DNA of 64,000 nt from JABDMH01 sp965223105. Its GTDB lineage: Bacteria > Bacteroidota > Bacteroidia > Chitinophagales > Saprospiraceae. The position numbers and the translations under genes are program-made. The notes beneath the pieces are model-generated. The model made no database searches. It was not told where the DNA came from and saw only the letters and a list, made by a program, of their open reading frames with translations. The stretch spans positions 6,944,001 to 7,008,000 of the forward strand of contig OZ244987.1 in assembly GCA_965223105.1 (NCBI GenBank), read 5' to 3'. This document shows, piece after piece, positions 1 to 9,716 of the stretch (position 1 is its first letter; the number at the start of each line of letters is the position of its first letter).

Positions 1-1
1 T

Positions 2-1597
2 GATGAGTTACTCGTCACTTGGCCAGATGGCAGAACTACAAAATTGGTTGACCTACCGATTAATAAATTATTGGAAATTGACTATAGTCAATCTATAGTT
101 TCAGAAGCAAAAATAGACAAGGTTTCAAGGTTGTTGACCGAAATAAAACCATTGCAACTAATCCACCTGGAAAATATATTTGACGATTTTGAACAGCAAG
201 TACTTCTGCCCCATAAAATGTCACAGTTTGGGCCAGCATTGGCTGTTGCCGATGTCAATGGAGATGGTCATGAAGATTTTTACTTTGGAGGAGCAAGTGG
301 TAATTCCGGGAAACTGGTAATTCAAAATAGATCCGGTGAATTTACTGTCCAAGAAATTAAAGCATTTGAGCTAAATAAGAATGTAGAGGACATAGATGCC
401 GCATTTTTTGATGCGGATGGCGATGGGGATCAGGATCTATATGTGGTTGGTGGTGGTAACGAATGGCTGCCTAAATCCGAGAATTATCAAGACCGCCTGT
501 ACTTAAATGATGGAAAGGGGCAGTTTACTTTGGGGTCGATCCCGGAAACAACAGAGAGTGGATCATGTGTGAGGCCATTTGATTTTGATGGCGATGGCGA
601 TTTGGATTTATTTATTGGTGGCCGTCATGTGCCTTGGTCTTATCCAGAACCGACTACCAGTCGATTGTTGGAAAACCAAAGAGGAACTTTTGTAGATATA
701 ACTGGAAAAAAGGCCAAAGACCTGAAAGCATTGGGAATGGTCACGGACGCTGTGTGGACGGATTTTGATAGAGATGGCTTTACTGACCTGGTCATTGTAG
801 GTGAATGGATGCCAATAAGTTTTTTTCGATTCGATGGAGATAAGTTTACCAACGAAACCAGAGATTTCGGGATAAATGACAGCGAAGGCTGGTACTTTAG
901 TATTGAAGCCAATGATTTAGACAATGATGGCGATGAAGATTTGATTGCCGGAAATCTAGGATTGAATTATAAGTATCAGGCATCACCTCAAGAACCTTTT
1001 GAAGTTTTTTATAACGATTTTGATGAAAACGGTAAGAACGATATTGTTTTGAGCTATTATAATTTTGGCAACAGATACCCATTGAGAGGGCGATCCTGTT
1101 CGGCTCAACAGATTCCTAGTATTAAATTTGAATTTCCTTCCTACACCCAATTTGCATCAGCCAATTTATTGGAAGTCTATGAGGCCAATAAACTAGAACC
1201 TGCCCTCCATTATGAGGCCAGAACTTTCGCTAGTGCTGTTTTTGTAAACAATGGTAAAGGCATTTTTTCAGGAAAGTCACTACCCAACGAAGCTCAAGTT
1301 TCATCAGTCAATGATATCTTGGTATTGGATATAAATAATGATGGACACAAAGACTTGATTCTGGCAGGAAACTTATTTGTATCAGAGGTTGAAACCCCTA
1401 GGAACGATGCCAGCATAGGTTTGGTGTTGTTAGGTGACGGGAACAATAATTTCTCAGCCTTACCGGCTATAGAAAGTGGTTTGATGGTACCCCATGATTT
1501 GAAAAAAATGGCCCTCTTTAGAAAGAATGATGATAAACTAGTGATTTTCACTAACAATAATGGCCCCTTACAATTCTTCAAAATCAACTCGAATTAG
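2..1597 (+). CDS. C-terminal part of an ASPIC/UnbV and FG-GAP (VCBS) repeat protein, 5' end outside the window
   Basis: The reading frame is open from base 2, so the gene starts before the window; the TTG at 44 is not a real start. The first residues (VTWPDGRTTKLVDL...) look like an ASPIC/UnbV domain. After a linker come about seven FG-GAP/VCBS calcium-loop repeats with D-x-D/N-x-D-G cores (for example ADVNGDGHEDF, DADGDGDQDLY, DFDGDGDLDLF, DINNDGHKDL), which form a beta-propeller. In Bacteroidota such large CRTAC1-like proteins are secreted or surface-exposed and are often encoded beside SusC/SusD pairs, as here. The substrate is unknown; an extracellular glycan-binding or handling role is inferred from context. 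Confidence 0.85.
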   Translation, partial: DELLVTWPDGRTTKLVDLPINKLLEIDYSQSIVSEAKIDKVSRLLTEIKPLQLIHLENIFDDFEQQVLLPHKMSQFGPALAVADVNGDGHEDFYFGGASGNSGKLVIQNRSGEFTVQEIKAFELNKNVEDIDAAFFDADGDGDQDLYVVGGGNEWLPKSENYQDRLYLNDGKGQFTLGSIPETTESGSCVRPFDFDGDGDLDLFIGGRHVPWSYPEPTTSRLLENQRGTFVDITGKKAKDLKALGMVTDAVWTDFDRDGFTDLVIVGEWMPISFFRFDGDKFTNETRDFGINDSEGWYFSIEANDLDNDGDEDLIAGNLGLNYKYQASPQEPFEVFYNDFDENGKNDIVLSYYNFGNRYPLRGRSCSAQQIPSIKFEFPSYTQFASANLLEVYEANKLEPALHYEARTFASAVFVNNGKGIFSGKSLPNEAQVSSVNDILVLDINNDGHKDLILAGNLFVSEVETPRNDASIGLVLLGDGNNNFSALPAIESGLMVPHDLKKMALFRKNDDKLVIFTNNNGPLQFFKINSN

Positions 1598-1659
1598 AAA
1601 TTGAAGACATGGTTGGTACCCCGCAACTTGGGCGAGAGCTAGCCTCAAGCAATGGTATA

Positions 1660-1730
1660 AATTCAAAAGATTCAAAAAACGAATGGTAGCCATTGTGTCC
1701 GATCCACGAACGGGGGTTTTAGAGGTAGCC
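1660..1730 (-). repeat. Partial copy of the GGGTACCTCT-family MITE-like element
   Basis: This stretch carries the inner half and one terminus of the interspersed element seen complete at 2100-2210: the ATTCAAAAGATTC segment, a shortened form of the internal hairpin, TGTCCGATCCACGAACG, then the terminus AGAGGTAGCC. The opposite terminus is absent. It directly abuts the sulfatase remnant that follows. Confidence 0.8.
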
Positions 1731-1990
1731 TTATATTATCCGATGTACCTAAGGGTGATTGGGATGATTGACCTTAAATGGAAAAATATTTGCGCATAAT
1801 CAATTCGGTTTTTTTCCGTAAATCCTGATGAACAGACAAAGATCGCTCAGAAGTGGTTATGAAAGCAACTTGTAAGGGGTTACTTGGCTTGGAATACCGA
1901 GCATTTACTACGCTTAGTCCTGGTAATCTTTCCAAAAGAATACAAAATGCTTTTGGGCCACGCTTTCAGGAATTTTATTATAGGGAATAG
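1731..1990 (+). pseudogene. Remnant of an iduronate-2-sulfatase-like gene
   Basis: The DNA can be aligned by eye to blocks of the intact sulfatase gene at 9717-11225. Bases 1731-1890 follow the part around 10465-10630 (shared AAATATTTGCGCATAAT-like and CAACTTGTAAGGGG-like stretches). Bases 1915-1935 resemble the segment near 10990, and 1935-1990 resemble the 3' end near 11145-11190 (CCAAAAGAATACAAAA, GAATTTTATTATAG). The frame is broken and several hundred bases are missing, so this is a decayed paralogue that has lost its 5' half and internal parts. Its left edge coincides with the right terminus of the MITE-like fragment. Confidence 0.8.
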
Positions 1991-2099
1991 TTTTAAGTAA
2001 CTGCAGATGTCATGGTTAAAATAATTATATTGCTTAACGTGCTGAATTTTATCTCTAGTTAATAGGGGATTAGTATGGAAGAATGATTTACTTACTTAA

Positions 2100-2210
2100 G
2101 GGTACTTCTAATAGCCTCTGACTGATATCGGTTTTGAAATTCAAAAGATTCAAGAAACGAATGGCGAAGCCATTGTGTCCGATCCACGAACGGGGTTTTT
2201 AGAGGTACTC
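2100..2210 (-). repeat. Full MITE-like element (short form, 111 bp) with TTAA target duplication
   Basis: The termini are GGGTACTTCT at the left and AGAGGTACTC at the right, imperfect inverted repeats of the family terminus GGGTACCTCT. Inside is the perfect hairpin AATGGC-GAA-GCCATT. TTAA lies directly outside both ends, consistent with a 4-bp target-site duplication. No coding capacity. It ends 17 bp before the susC start and so lies in that gene's leader. Confidence 0.85.
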
Positions 2211-2227
2211 TTAATAAACTCATAATT

Positions 2228-5200
2228 ATGGAAAGTTTCTTTGATAATCTACAAAAAAAGCGGAGGGAAGGACCTTTAGCTAAAATTCCGATAGCCGTAA
2301 GGTCCATCTTTCTTATGGCTTTTACAGTCTTATTTCACACTGTAGCTATCGGTGCTTCGGAAGTAATTTTAAAAGAGATCAATCTGGATAAAATTATTAC
2401 CGGCACGGTCACTTCCGAGGACGGAGAACCGCTGATTGGGGCCAACATTCTCGTTAAAGGAACGGCGACTGGTGCTGTGACCGATATTGATGGTAGTTAT
2501 AGTCTAACGGCTCCGGATGATGCCACAACGCTGGTGTTTTCATACACAGGTTTTGAAACACAGGAAATCGAAATTGCAGGCCGATCAATCATCGACGTGA
2601 CTATGGCCAGTAGCTCAATTGGACTTGAAGAAGTGGTGGTAGTGGGATATGGCACCATGAAGAAAAGTGATCTTACCGGTGCCATATCGTCGGTATCTGC
2701 GGAAGAATTAAGTGAGACACCGGCATCTAGCCTCCTGGATCAAGCTCAAGGGCGCTTAGCGGGCGTTGATATTGTTGCCAGCAATGGGACACCTGGTTCC
2801 GGGCAAAGTATCAGGATCAGAGGTAACCGCTCTATCACCGCCAATAATAACCCTTTGTACGTAGTAGACGGAATTCCTACCACAGCCAATATTAACGATT
2901 TTAACCCCGCCGATATCGAATCAATGGAGGTGTTAAAAGACGCTAGTGCTGTAGCCATTTATGGTTCGAGAGGTGCTAATGGTGTGATTCTGATCACCAC
3001 CAAGAGAGGGAAGCAAGGCAGAGCACAAATAAGCCTAAACTCGTATTTCGGAGTAAAAAAGCAAATTGAAAATCTGGACAAGATGAATGCCCAACAATTT
3101 GTAGAGTACCGCCGGGTAGCCAACGGTGTGAGCCAGTCTGATGCCAGCCAGGATGAAGTCTTACTTGGTAATATGTATGACTTTTATCGCAGTGGGATCG
3201 AGACTGATTACCTGGATGAAACTTATCGAGATGGCGATCAGACCGAACATATTTTATCTGTAAGTGGGGGCACGGACAATGTCACCTACTACCTCTCCGG
3301 TGGATACTTTAAGGAAAAGGGTGTGCTACGAAAAACCGACTATGAGAGAATTTCTCTAAGGACCAACTTAGATGCTTCGCTTACCGGAAAATTAAAGGTA
3401 GGTCTAAGCCTCACTGGTTCGACCGACTTGAGAAACCGGATGGACTCAAATGATCCAACCAATGCAGCCATACGCTACGCACCGACCACCCAAGCCTATG
3501 ATGAAAATGGGAAAATAATTGCATTTGCTAATCCAGATGAATTTCTGGTGACTTCTCCTCTAGTCAACTTTGCTCCCAATGAATTTGCAGACCAGACAAG
3601 AGGGTTTCGGTTGTTTTCCAATTTATTTGGAGATTATGAGATTTTCGAAAATTTGAGCTACCGGCTAAATGTAGGTACTGATGTGCTCTATAGTAAGCGA
3701 GGTAGATCCAGGGGCAATTTTACCGGTAGTGTGCCGACAGGCTCAATTAACAACTCCAGTATTTTTTCGTACACACTGGAAAACATCCTGACTTTTGACA
3801 AATCATTTGGCAACCACGATGTCAATGTTGTCGGTCTCTTTAGTGCTCAATCCAATCGCACTGAAAACTCGTCCTTATCAGCCAGAGGTATTCCGATAGT
3901 GAGGTCATCTTACTTTGCTTTAGGTACCGCCGAAACCATAACCGGTATTGGTAGTGACCTCACCGAATGGGGGTTACTCTCGTACATGGGAAGGTTAAAC
4001 TACAAGTTTAAAGATAAATATCTGGTGACGGTATCAGGTAGGGCCGATGGTTCTTCGCGCCTGGCGAAGGGTAATAAATGGGCATTTTTCCCATCCGCTT
4101 CTGTAGCCTGGATCATTTCCGAAGAAGATTTCTTCAGCACCAGCGACGTGCTGTCATTTTTAAAACTCAGAGCAGGGTATGGTTCGGTTGGAAATACCTC
4201 GATCAATCCATTTCAGACGCAGGGTGGTCTTGCCAGAACGGCATACCTCTTTGGCGATCAGTCTGCTTTCGGATATGGTCAGGACGGAATCGCCAACCCG
4301 GATCTAGGCTGGGAAATCTCCAAGACGGTGAATCTGGGATTAGATTTTGGATTCTGGAATGGCAGACTATCAGGTACTCTGGAGCTCTATGATACCCGTA
4401 CCAGTGATTTATTACTTGAACGATTACTCCCTCGCACTTCGGGCTTTCAAAGCGTTATAGAAAATGTGGGATCAACCCGAAATCGTGGTGTTGAGCTCAC
4501 CCTATCGACCAATGTAGTCAACAGTGTTAGCTCCGGCCTCAAATGGGATGTGGATCTGAATGTATTTTCGAACAAAGAGGAAATCGTCGAACTATTTAAT
4601 GGTACAGATGATGACATAGGGAACGGGTGGTTTATCGGGCATCCAGTCAATTCATTCTATAGCTTTGTCTTTGACGGTATCTGGCAGACCGATGAGGCCA
4701 ATGATGCGGCCACATTTGGGCAGGCTCCCGGTCAAATCAGAATCAAAGATGTAAACGGAAGAGATGCCAATGGTGCTCTCACCAATCAGCCCGATGGCGA
4801 ACTAAATGGAGATGATCGGGCCATTCTAGGCTCGGCAGTGCCAGATTGGACTGGCGGCATAAACAACCGTATCACTTACAAAGGGCTGGATTTTTCAATG
4901 CTTATATATGCCCGCCAGGGACAAATGGTTAATAGTTCGTTTCACAGTTTCAGCGGCAATAGTTGGGAGGGGCGCTATGCTCACTTAAATTTTAACTATT
5001 GGACTCCTGAAAATCCAAGCAACGAAATTCCCAAACCGATTCAAGGTTCTGGAGTACTTTACGCGGATGCCTTGCGATATCACGATGGGTCTTTTGTCAA
5101 GATTAAGAATATTGTGGTAGGCTATGATTTTGCGCGGACATTAATTAGGTCAGATGAAATTTCATCCTGTAGATTATATTTCACAGCTACAAATCCGGTC

Positions 5201-5290
5201 ACCTGGTCTCCATTTGACCGCGTTGATCCTGAGACGATGCGAGCGCTGGCATCTTCCACCTATATCATGGGATTAAATCTTAAATTCTAA
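2228..5290 (+). CDS. SusC/RagA-family TonB-linked outer membrane receptor
   Basis: A 1020-aa TonB-dependent transporter that should import oligosaccharides across the outer membrane together with the SusD-like lipoprotein downstream. After an N-terminal hydrophobic segment (about residues 25-45) comes a carboxypeptidase-regulatory-like domain (about 57-130, ITGTVTSEDGEPLIGANILV). Next is a SusC signature ending in EEVVVVGYGTMKKSDLTGA, then the plug (RIRGNRSITANNNPLYVVDG, GSRGANGVILITTKRG) and a long beta-barrel ending in the aromatic-type C terminus NLKF. The length is normal for SusC. The N terminus before the signal (MESFFDNLQKKRREG) is long; internal starts are possible. Specificity cannot be read from sequence. 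Confidence 0.95.
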   Translation: MESFFDNLQKKRREGPLAKIPIAVRSIFLMAFTVLFHTVAIGASEVILKEINLDKIITGTVTSEDGEPLIGANILVKGTATGAVTDIDGSYSLTAPDDATTLVFSYTGFETQEIEIAGRSIIDVTMASSSIGLEEVVVVGYGTMKKSDLTGAISSVSAEELSETPASSLLDQAQGRLAGVDIVASNGTPGSGQSIRIRGNRSITANNNPLYVVDGIPTTANINDFNPADIESMEVLKDASAVAIYGSRGANGVILITTKRGKQGRAQISLNSYFGVKKQIENLDKMNAQQFVEYRRVANGVSQSDASQDEVLLGNMYDFYRSGIETDYLDETYRDGDQTEHILSVSGGTDNVTYYLSGGYFKEKGVLRKTDYERISLRTNLDASLTGKLKVGLSLTGSTDLRNRMDSNDPTNAAIRYAPTTQAYDENGKIIAFANPDEFLVTSPLVNFAPNEFADQTRGFRLFSNLFGDYEIFENLSYRLNVGTDVLYSKRGRSRGNFTGSVPTGSINNSSIFSYTLENILTFDKSFGNHDVNVVGLFSAQSNRTENSSLSARGIPIVRSSYFALGTAETITGIGSDLTEWGLLSYMGRLNYKFKDKYLVTVSGRADGSSRLAKGNKWAFFPSASVAWIISEEDFFSTSDVLSFLKLRAGYGSVGNTSINPFQTQGGLARTAYLFGDQSAFGYGQDGIANPDLGWEISKTVNLGLDFGFWNGRLSGTLELYDTRTSDLLLERLLPRTSGFQSVIENVGSTRNRGVELTLSTNVVNSVSSGLKWDVDLNVFSNKEEIVELFNGTDDDIGNGWFIGHPVNSFYSFVFDGIWQTDEANDAATFGQAPGQIRIKDVNGRDANGALTNQPDGELNGDDRAILGSAVPDWTGGINNRITYKGLDFSMLIYARQGQMVNSSFHSFSGNSWEGRYAHLNFNYWTPENPSNEIPKPIQGSGVLYADALRYHDGSFVKIKNIVVGYDFARTLIRSDEISSCRLYFTATNPVTWSPFDRVDPETMRALASSTYIMGLNLKF

Positions 5291-5301
5291 AAGTGAGAAA
5301 A

Positions 5302-6978
5302 ATGAAAAACTTAAATAGATATATAAATATGATAGCTGGGGTCGGATTAAAATTTTCCCTTGCTTGCATACTTTTGTTAAACCTTTCTTGCACTGATCTA
5401 CTCGAAGAAGATCCATTGAGTCTGGCTACAGGAGATAGTTATTATTCCACAGCCGAAGGAATCCAAGATGGATTAAAAGCTTGTTATCCACCCCTACGCT
5501 CCTATTATGGTCCCGAGCGATCGTTTTACCTGACTGTTATTGGTACGGATATAAATACCAACGGATTTGGTGGTAATAAAAATAATCCATCCTTTGGCAA
5601 ATATGATCAGAACTTGCTGGGTACACATGCTTTTTTGCGAGTCATTTGGGATAACTTTTATGAAGGTATAAACCAGTGCAACACCATTATTGGGAGAGCT
5701 GAAGAGGTACCTGATCTTTCCACGGCAGAGATGAATGCTGCAATTGCAGAAGCACGGTTTCTTCGAGCTCATTATTATTTTATTCTAGTACAGCAGTGGG
5801 GTGATGTACATTTTAGTCTTGAGGAAACCAAGGGTGTAGAGACAGAGGCCTACCGTACACCTACATCGACCATTTATCAGGAAGGCATCATCCCTGATCT
5901 TGAGTTCGCCATTGCTAATCTGCCCGGTCCCGATGCCGTACCCTTTGGTAGAGCAAATAAAGGAATGGCCGAAGCATTGTTGGCAAGAGTACAACTCACT
6001 CTGAGCAACTGGGGAGAAGCCAATCGACATGCTAATAATGTAATTAATAATTACAATTACGCCCTGGAGGATCTTGATAAATTATGGGATATAAATAATC
6101 AAGAAAACTCAGAAGTAATTTGGTCGGTTCAATACGGCACGGACCCACTCTTAAATGGTAGTGGCAGCCAGCAGCACAACTTTTTTGTATGGGACTATAC
6201 ACGCAATCCGGCAATGGATCGCGATATAGAAAATGGTAAACCCCACCAGCGATTTATGCCAACTAACTACTATTTGGATATGTGGGATCCGGATGTAGAT
6301 GCCAGATTTCATGCCTCATTTAAAACCGTATGGATTTCTAATCGAACCGGTGGTACCATTAATGGTCACACGGTCAATCCGGGTGATACTGCTATTAGAA
6401 TCGTGCTCCATCCCGTCGATGATGAAATTCAGAAGAATGCTCCTTATTGGTATATTGACTATAATGGCGAAGACGTCACCACACAAGAAGATAAACTGCA
6501 AATCGGTGGTGACAGCAGAAGGCTATGGCCTAGCTTTTACAAAAAATATTATGACAGTACCCGACCGGACAAAAATAATAATAATGGCAGCCGAGATGTA
6601 ATTGTCATAAGGCTCGCTGAAATGTATCTGATAGCCGCTGAAGCTGCCATTGAAATGGGTAATCTGGAAGAAGCTGCTCAGTTAGTTTCTACCCTAAGAG
6701 AACGCGCTACCGTTCCTGGTAAAGAGGCGGAAATGGCAGTAGCCGCAACGGATATGACTTTCGATTTTATTTTTGAGGAAAGGGCAAAAGAGCTCGGTGG
6801 CGAAGGACATCGTTGGTATGACTTAAAGCGTCGAGGCATCTTGCTTGAGCGTGTGCGAATGTACAATCCGGATGGAGCACCAAACATCCAAGAAATGCAC
6901 CGGGTGCGACCCATACCCCAGACTCAAATAGACAGGGTAAGTAATCCAGGTGATTTTCCACAAAACCCAGGTTATTGA
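5302..6978 (+). CDS. SusD/RagB-family nutrient-binding lipoprotein
   Basis: A 558-aa SusD homologue, the surface lid of the SusCD importer. The ATG at 5302 is preferred over the in-frame GTG at 5293; both give a signal peptide with the lipobox LNLSC (Cys30 from the ATG). Typical SusD features follow: LEEDPLS near the N terminus, AEARFLRAHYYFILVQQWGDV, RLAEMYLIAAEAAIEMG (TPR-like helices), and a C-terminal ERAKELGGEGHRWYDLKRRG. The gene begins 11 bp after susC, so the two form one operon. A strong hairpin follows about 50 bp after the stop. The ligand is unknown. Confidence 0.95.
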   Translation: MKNLNRYINMIAGVGLKFSLACILLLNLSCTDLLEEDPLSLATGDSYYSTAEGIQDGLKACYPPLRSYYGPERSFYLTVIGTDINTNGFGGNKNNPSFGKYDQNLLGTHAFLRVIWDNFYEGINQCNTIIGRAEEVPDLSTAEMNAAIAEARFLRAHYYFILVQQWGDVHFSLEETKGVETEAYRTPTSTIYQEGIIPDLEFAIANLPGPDAVPFGRANKGMAEALLARVQLTLSNWGEANRHANNVINNYNYALEDLDKLWDINNQENSEVIWSVQYGTDPLLNGSGSQQHNFFVWDYTRNPAMDRDIENGKPHQRFMPTNYYLDMWDPDVDARFHASFKTVWISNRTGGTINGHTVNPGDTAIRIVLHPVDDEIQKNAPYWYIDYNGEDVTTQEDKLQIGGDSRRLWPSFYKKYYDSTRPDKNNNNGSRDVIVIRLAEMYLIAAEAAIEMGNLEEAAQLVSTLRERATVPGKEAEMAVAATDMTFDFIFEERAKELGGEGHRWYDLKRRGILLERVRMYNPDGAPNIQEMHRVRPIPQTQIDRVSNPGDFPQNPGY

Positions 6979-7000
6979 TTATTTCAGAGTATTTAATTAG

Positions 7001-7008
7001 GGGTACCC
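7001..7008. repeat. Possible terminal scrap of the MITE-like family (GGGTACCC)
   Basis: An isolated GGGTACCC palindrome stands just after the susD stop. It resembles two family termini joined head to head (GGGTACC/GGTACCC), but at 8 bp it could be chance. Confidence 0.25.
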
Positions 7009-7026
7009 TTAGACATAAAAATAGGA

Positions 7027-7052
7027 GAAGGCATGATAAAGATCATGCCTTC
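7027..7052 (+). terminator. Hairpin terminator after susCD
   Basis: A perfect 11-bp stem (GAAGGCATGAT / ATCATGCCTTC) with the 4-base loop AAAG is followed by an AT-rich tract (ATATTATATAT) rather than a clean T run. It lies about 50 bp after susD and probably ends the susCD transcript. Confidence 0.7.
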
Positions 7053-7187
7053 ATATTATATATGTTAAGCGCTCTTGCAGAAATGGTTTTGAGCGTGAGT
7101 TCGATTTTCTTGCCTGCAATATGGTGATGGGAAAATAGCGCTCTAAAAGAGATGGTGCCAACCAAAAAGATCTGAAGAAAATCACTT

Positions 7188-7240
7188 TAGGAGATAATGA
7201 TCATGACCGGCAGAATTATAAAACTCAATGTGAAACGACT
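7188..7240 (+). repeat. Duplicated gene-leader segment, copy 1
   Basis: The stretch TTTAGGAGATAATGATCATG, ACCGGCAGAATTATAAAA, then GTGAAACGACTT closely matches 11315-11372 (TTTAGGAAATAATGACCATG..., ATGAAACGACTT), which leads into the intact SDR gene. Here it leads into a broken lipoprotein reading frame. The match runs through the leader into the first codons and is too long for chance. Confidence 0.75.
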
Positions 7241-7331
7241 TTTTAAAATATATCTGATATTCTTCGCCTCCATCATCCTGGGATCTTGTCATGATCGCAC
7301 CAATTCTGTCTGCCAAGAAGGAAACCTATAA
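7230..7331 (+). pseudogene. Remnant of a lipoprotein gene (signal peptide only)
   Basis: The frame GTG-AAA-CGA... gives KRLFKIYLIFFASIILGSC, a good lipoprotein signal peptide with the lipobox LGSC. It runs only about 13 residues further before TAA. In the next frame the sequence continues as KKETYKGNRLKIETVTGEKY before another stop, so a frameshift followed by truncation seems likely. I cannot identify the original protein. From 7392 to 7554 I see no other gene. Confidence 0.5.
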
Positions 7332-7554
7332 AGGAAATAGATTGAAAATTGAAACTGTCACAGGAGAAAAATATTGATTAATCCTGAATAAGCATGGTAT
7401 ATCCTGTGTCGACATTAATAATCGTTGTACTAGGTTTCAAAAAAACCAACATTTTGGCTCTAGTAGCTTCATTTTATGATGCAGTGATCATCATGAAATA
7501 GAATTTTTCATGCACTTGCTTTTATTATTTTTCAACTTTTAAATGTAACCTTAG

Positions 7555-9054
7555 ATGATTAGAATAACCACTGCTCTATTTTTTATTTCCCTTATTTTCT
7601 TTGGTTGTATCAATGGAAAGAAAGCCACTTCACCACAATATGGCAATATCACACCACGGTATAACGTACTTTTTATATCGGTGGATGACCTGAGACCAGA
7701 ATTGGGGTATTACGGAAAAGAACACATGATTACGCCAAATATTGATAAATTAGCCAAATCTGGAAGGCCTTTTCGTAATCATTTTGTACATGTAGCGGCT
7801 TGTGGACCATCTAGGTCAACCTTACTTGCTGGAAAACGCACCCTAAGCTGGGATATTTTTAAGGATATAAGGGAGGCAGGTGCAGAACCCGACGATATTT
7901 TCTCTTTACCACAATTATTCAAGAAAAATGGTTATAGAACGGTCTCTATAGGAAAAATAAGCCACACTCCAGGAGGGAAGATTGATTCATTACAAACTAT
8001 AGATGAAGTTCCTTATAGTTGGGATAAAACTTATGCCCCCGTTGGTGACTGGAAAGATCCATGGAGCGCCTTTTTTTCATATGCTGGAGGTAATACCAAA
8101 AAGTATCGTTTTGGAAGAGACGGGCTCAAAAATCCCCCTCCATTCGAGATTGCAGATGTTCCAGACGAAGGTTATGCGGATGGATTGAATGCAAAAGAAG
8201 CTATTGACCAGTTAAATAAATTAAAGGATTCTACTTTTTTTCTTGCCGTGGGCTTCTATAAACCTCATCTTCCATTTAACGCTCCAAAAAAATATTGGGA
8301 TCTTTACGATCCTGAAAAAATACCGGAAACATCTTACGAAGGAACATTACAAAATGTTAGATCGAACATTAGCTTACATTATTCGAATGAAAGTTATGAA
8401 CCAAGAAAGCATTATGTCTGGCCGAATGATACAACAAATTATATCCTAACGCCTGAGCGTGAAAAAATACTAAGACATGGTTATTGCGCAGCTGTAAGCT
8501 ATGTGGATGCCCAAATAGGAAAAGTCTTAGATGCATTGAAAAGATTGGGACTTGATAAAAATACCATTGTAGTCTTATGGGGAGATCACGGTTGGCATTT
8601 GGGGGATTATGGAATATGGGGCAAGTTTACCAATTTTGATATTGCTCTAAGAAGCCCCTTAATAATCATGACTCCAAATATGAATCAACCAGGAATGTTT
8701 GCAGAAGGTATGGTGGAAACAGTAGATATATTTCCTACGCTCGCTGATATATGCAAATTGCCAGTTCCTACACATCTTGAAGGGGAAAGTATGAAAAGTA
8801 CAATTGATGACCCCACTGGCAATAAAAAAGATTACACTATTGGCGAACGAATGGCTTGGGGTTATCATGGGCTTACAATTCGAGATGAGCGATATAGGTT
8901 GATGGTTTGGAAGAAGGTAGGTCAAGAAGATCTTGATATAGAATTGTATGACTACTCAAAAAATGTACTCCCTTCAGTTAACATTGCCGATGAAAACCCT
9001 GAAATTCTAGAAAAGTTGATGAAGGAGCTAAAATCAAGACGTTGGTTTGAATGA
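7555..9054 (+). CDS. Sulfatase lipoprotein (S1 family, iduronate-2-sulfatase-like)
   Basis: A 499-aa type I sulfatase that should remove sulfate esters from a glycan in the periplasm or at the cell surface. It has a lipoprotein signal with FFGC (Cys18) and metal-binding Asp44-Asp45 (SVDDLRPELG). The formylglycine motif is CGPSR with Cys83 as the residue matured to formylglycine, followed by GKISHTPG. The C-terminal metal/sulfate site is WGDHGWHLGDYGIWGK. The pattern fits the IDS-like branch, including VGFYKPHLPF. It needs an anaerobic or FGE-type maturase, which is not in this window. The 3' end overlaps the start of a broken glycosidase-like reading frame. The DNA is visibly more AT-rich than the core genes to the right. 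Confidence 0.93.
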   Translation: MIRITTALFFISLIFFGCINGKKATSPQYGNITPRYNVLFISVDDLRPELGYYGKEHMITPNIDKLAKSGRPFRNHFVHVAACGPSRSTLLAGKRTLSWDIFKDIREAGAEPDDIFSLPQLFKKNGYRTVSIGKISHTPGGKIDSLQTIDEVPYSWDKTYAPVGDWKDPWSAFFSYAGGNTKKYRFGRDGLKNPPPFEIADVPDEGYADGLNAKEAIDQLNKLKDSTFFLAVGFYKPHLPFNAPKKYWDLYDPEKIPETSYEGTLQNVRSNISLHYSNESYEPRKHYVWPNDTTNYILTPEREKILRHGYCAAVSYVDAQIGKVLDALKRLGLDKNTIVVLWGDHGWHLGDYGIWGKFTNFDIALRSPLIIMTPNMNQPGMFAEGMVETVDIFPTLADICKLPVPTHLEGESMKSTIDDPTGNKKDYTIGERMAWGYHGLTIRDERYRLMVWKKVGQEDLDIELYDYSKNVLPSVNIADENPEILEKLMKELKSRRWFE

Positions 9055-9616
9055 TATCTTATCAAATAGAGCCCACAATAACCTGGTTTTTTCCAGTAAG
9101 CACACTAAAGGCGATTTTCTGCGTACATTTCCGTTCAATCCAACGCTTGGAATCGGTAAGCACCAACAGATTGTTGAAGTGCAGTGTCAACGGGAGTACG
9201 AAGGAAGAGGTGCGCATCCCAATTACGTTGCGGGCTCAGTGTTAAACGGTTTTGAGGAATATGACGGAGATAACCCTCCTAGAAGTCTGATTGACCTCAA
9301 GGATAATCCAAATTTCAAGGGAGTCTGGACTTGGTCGCGAGCAGGTGGTTGGAAAGGGCCATACATCAGTAATGAATTATGGCCGGATGTGAATGCCTAT
9401 GTATCGGCTACATGGGCGCACGATACGTCTCGGTCAGATACCCTTATTCTTCAAGACTATGCCCAAAGAATGAAATTATCGGAAGACGATGTGTCACACT
9501 TTGTTGAGCTGGCCAATTTGTCGCAAAGGGGAGTTTTGTTGGGTCGAAGTAGTAAAATAACGCAGATCAATCCTTGGTGGATTAGGGTTGGATTTATGAG
9601 AGGTATAAGGCCGTGA
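9047..9616 (+). pseudogene. Truncated glycoside-hydrolase-like fragment (TIM-barrel, perhaps GH67-related)
   Basis: The 189-residue frame has no signal peptide, opens with a TTG inside the preceding sulfatase and starts in mid-domain. It contains QIVEVQCQREYEGRGAHPNY, GVWTWSRAGGWKGPYI and NELWPDVNAYV, which look like core strands of a (beta/alpha)8 glycosidase. The QxxExQxxxEYxG pattern recalls alpha-glucuronidases of family GH67, but I would not assign it firmly. Both ends appear cut: the first residues look out of frame with the gene's original start, and it stops soon after WWIRVGFMRG. Probably an internal fragment left after deletion. Confidence 0.55.
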
Positions 9617-9716
9617 AAAGTACATTGATTTAGCAAATCAATAATTATTTTATGGTTAAAGAATTGAGGAGTGAAAAATACAATTGATAAAAAAACAATA
9701 ATAAAACCATTAAAAG

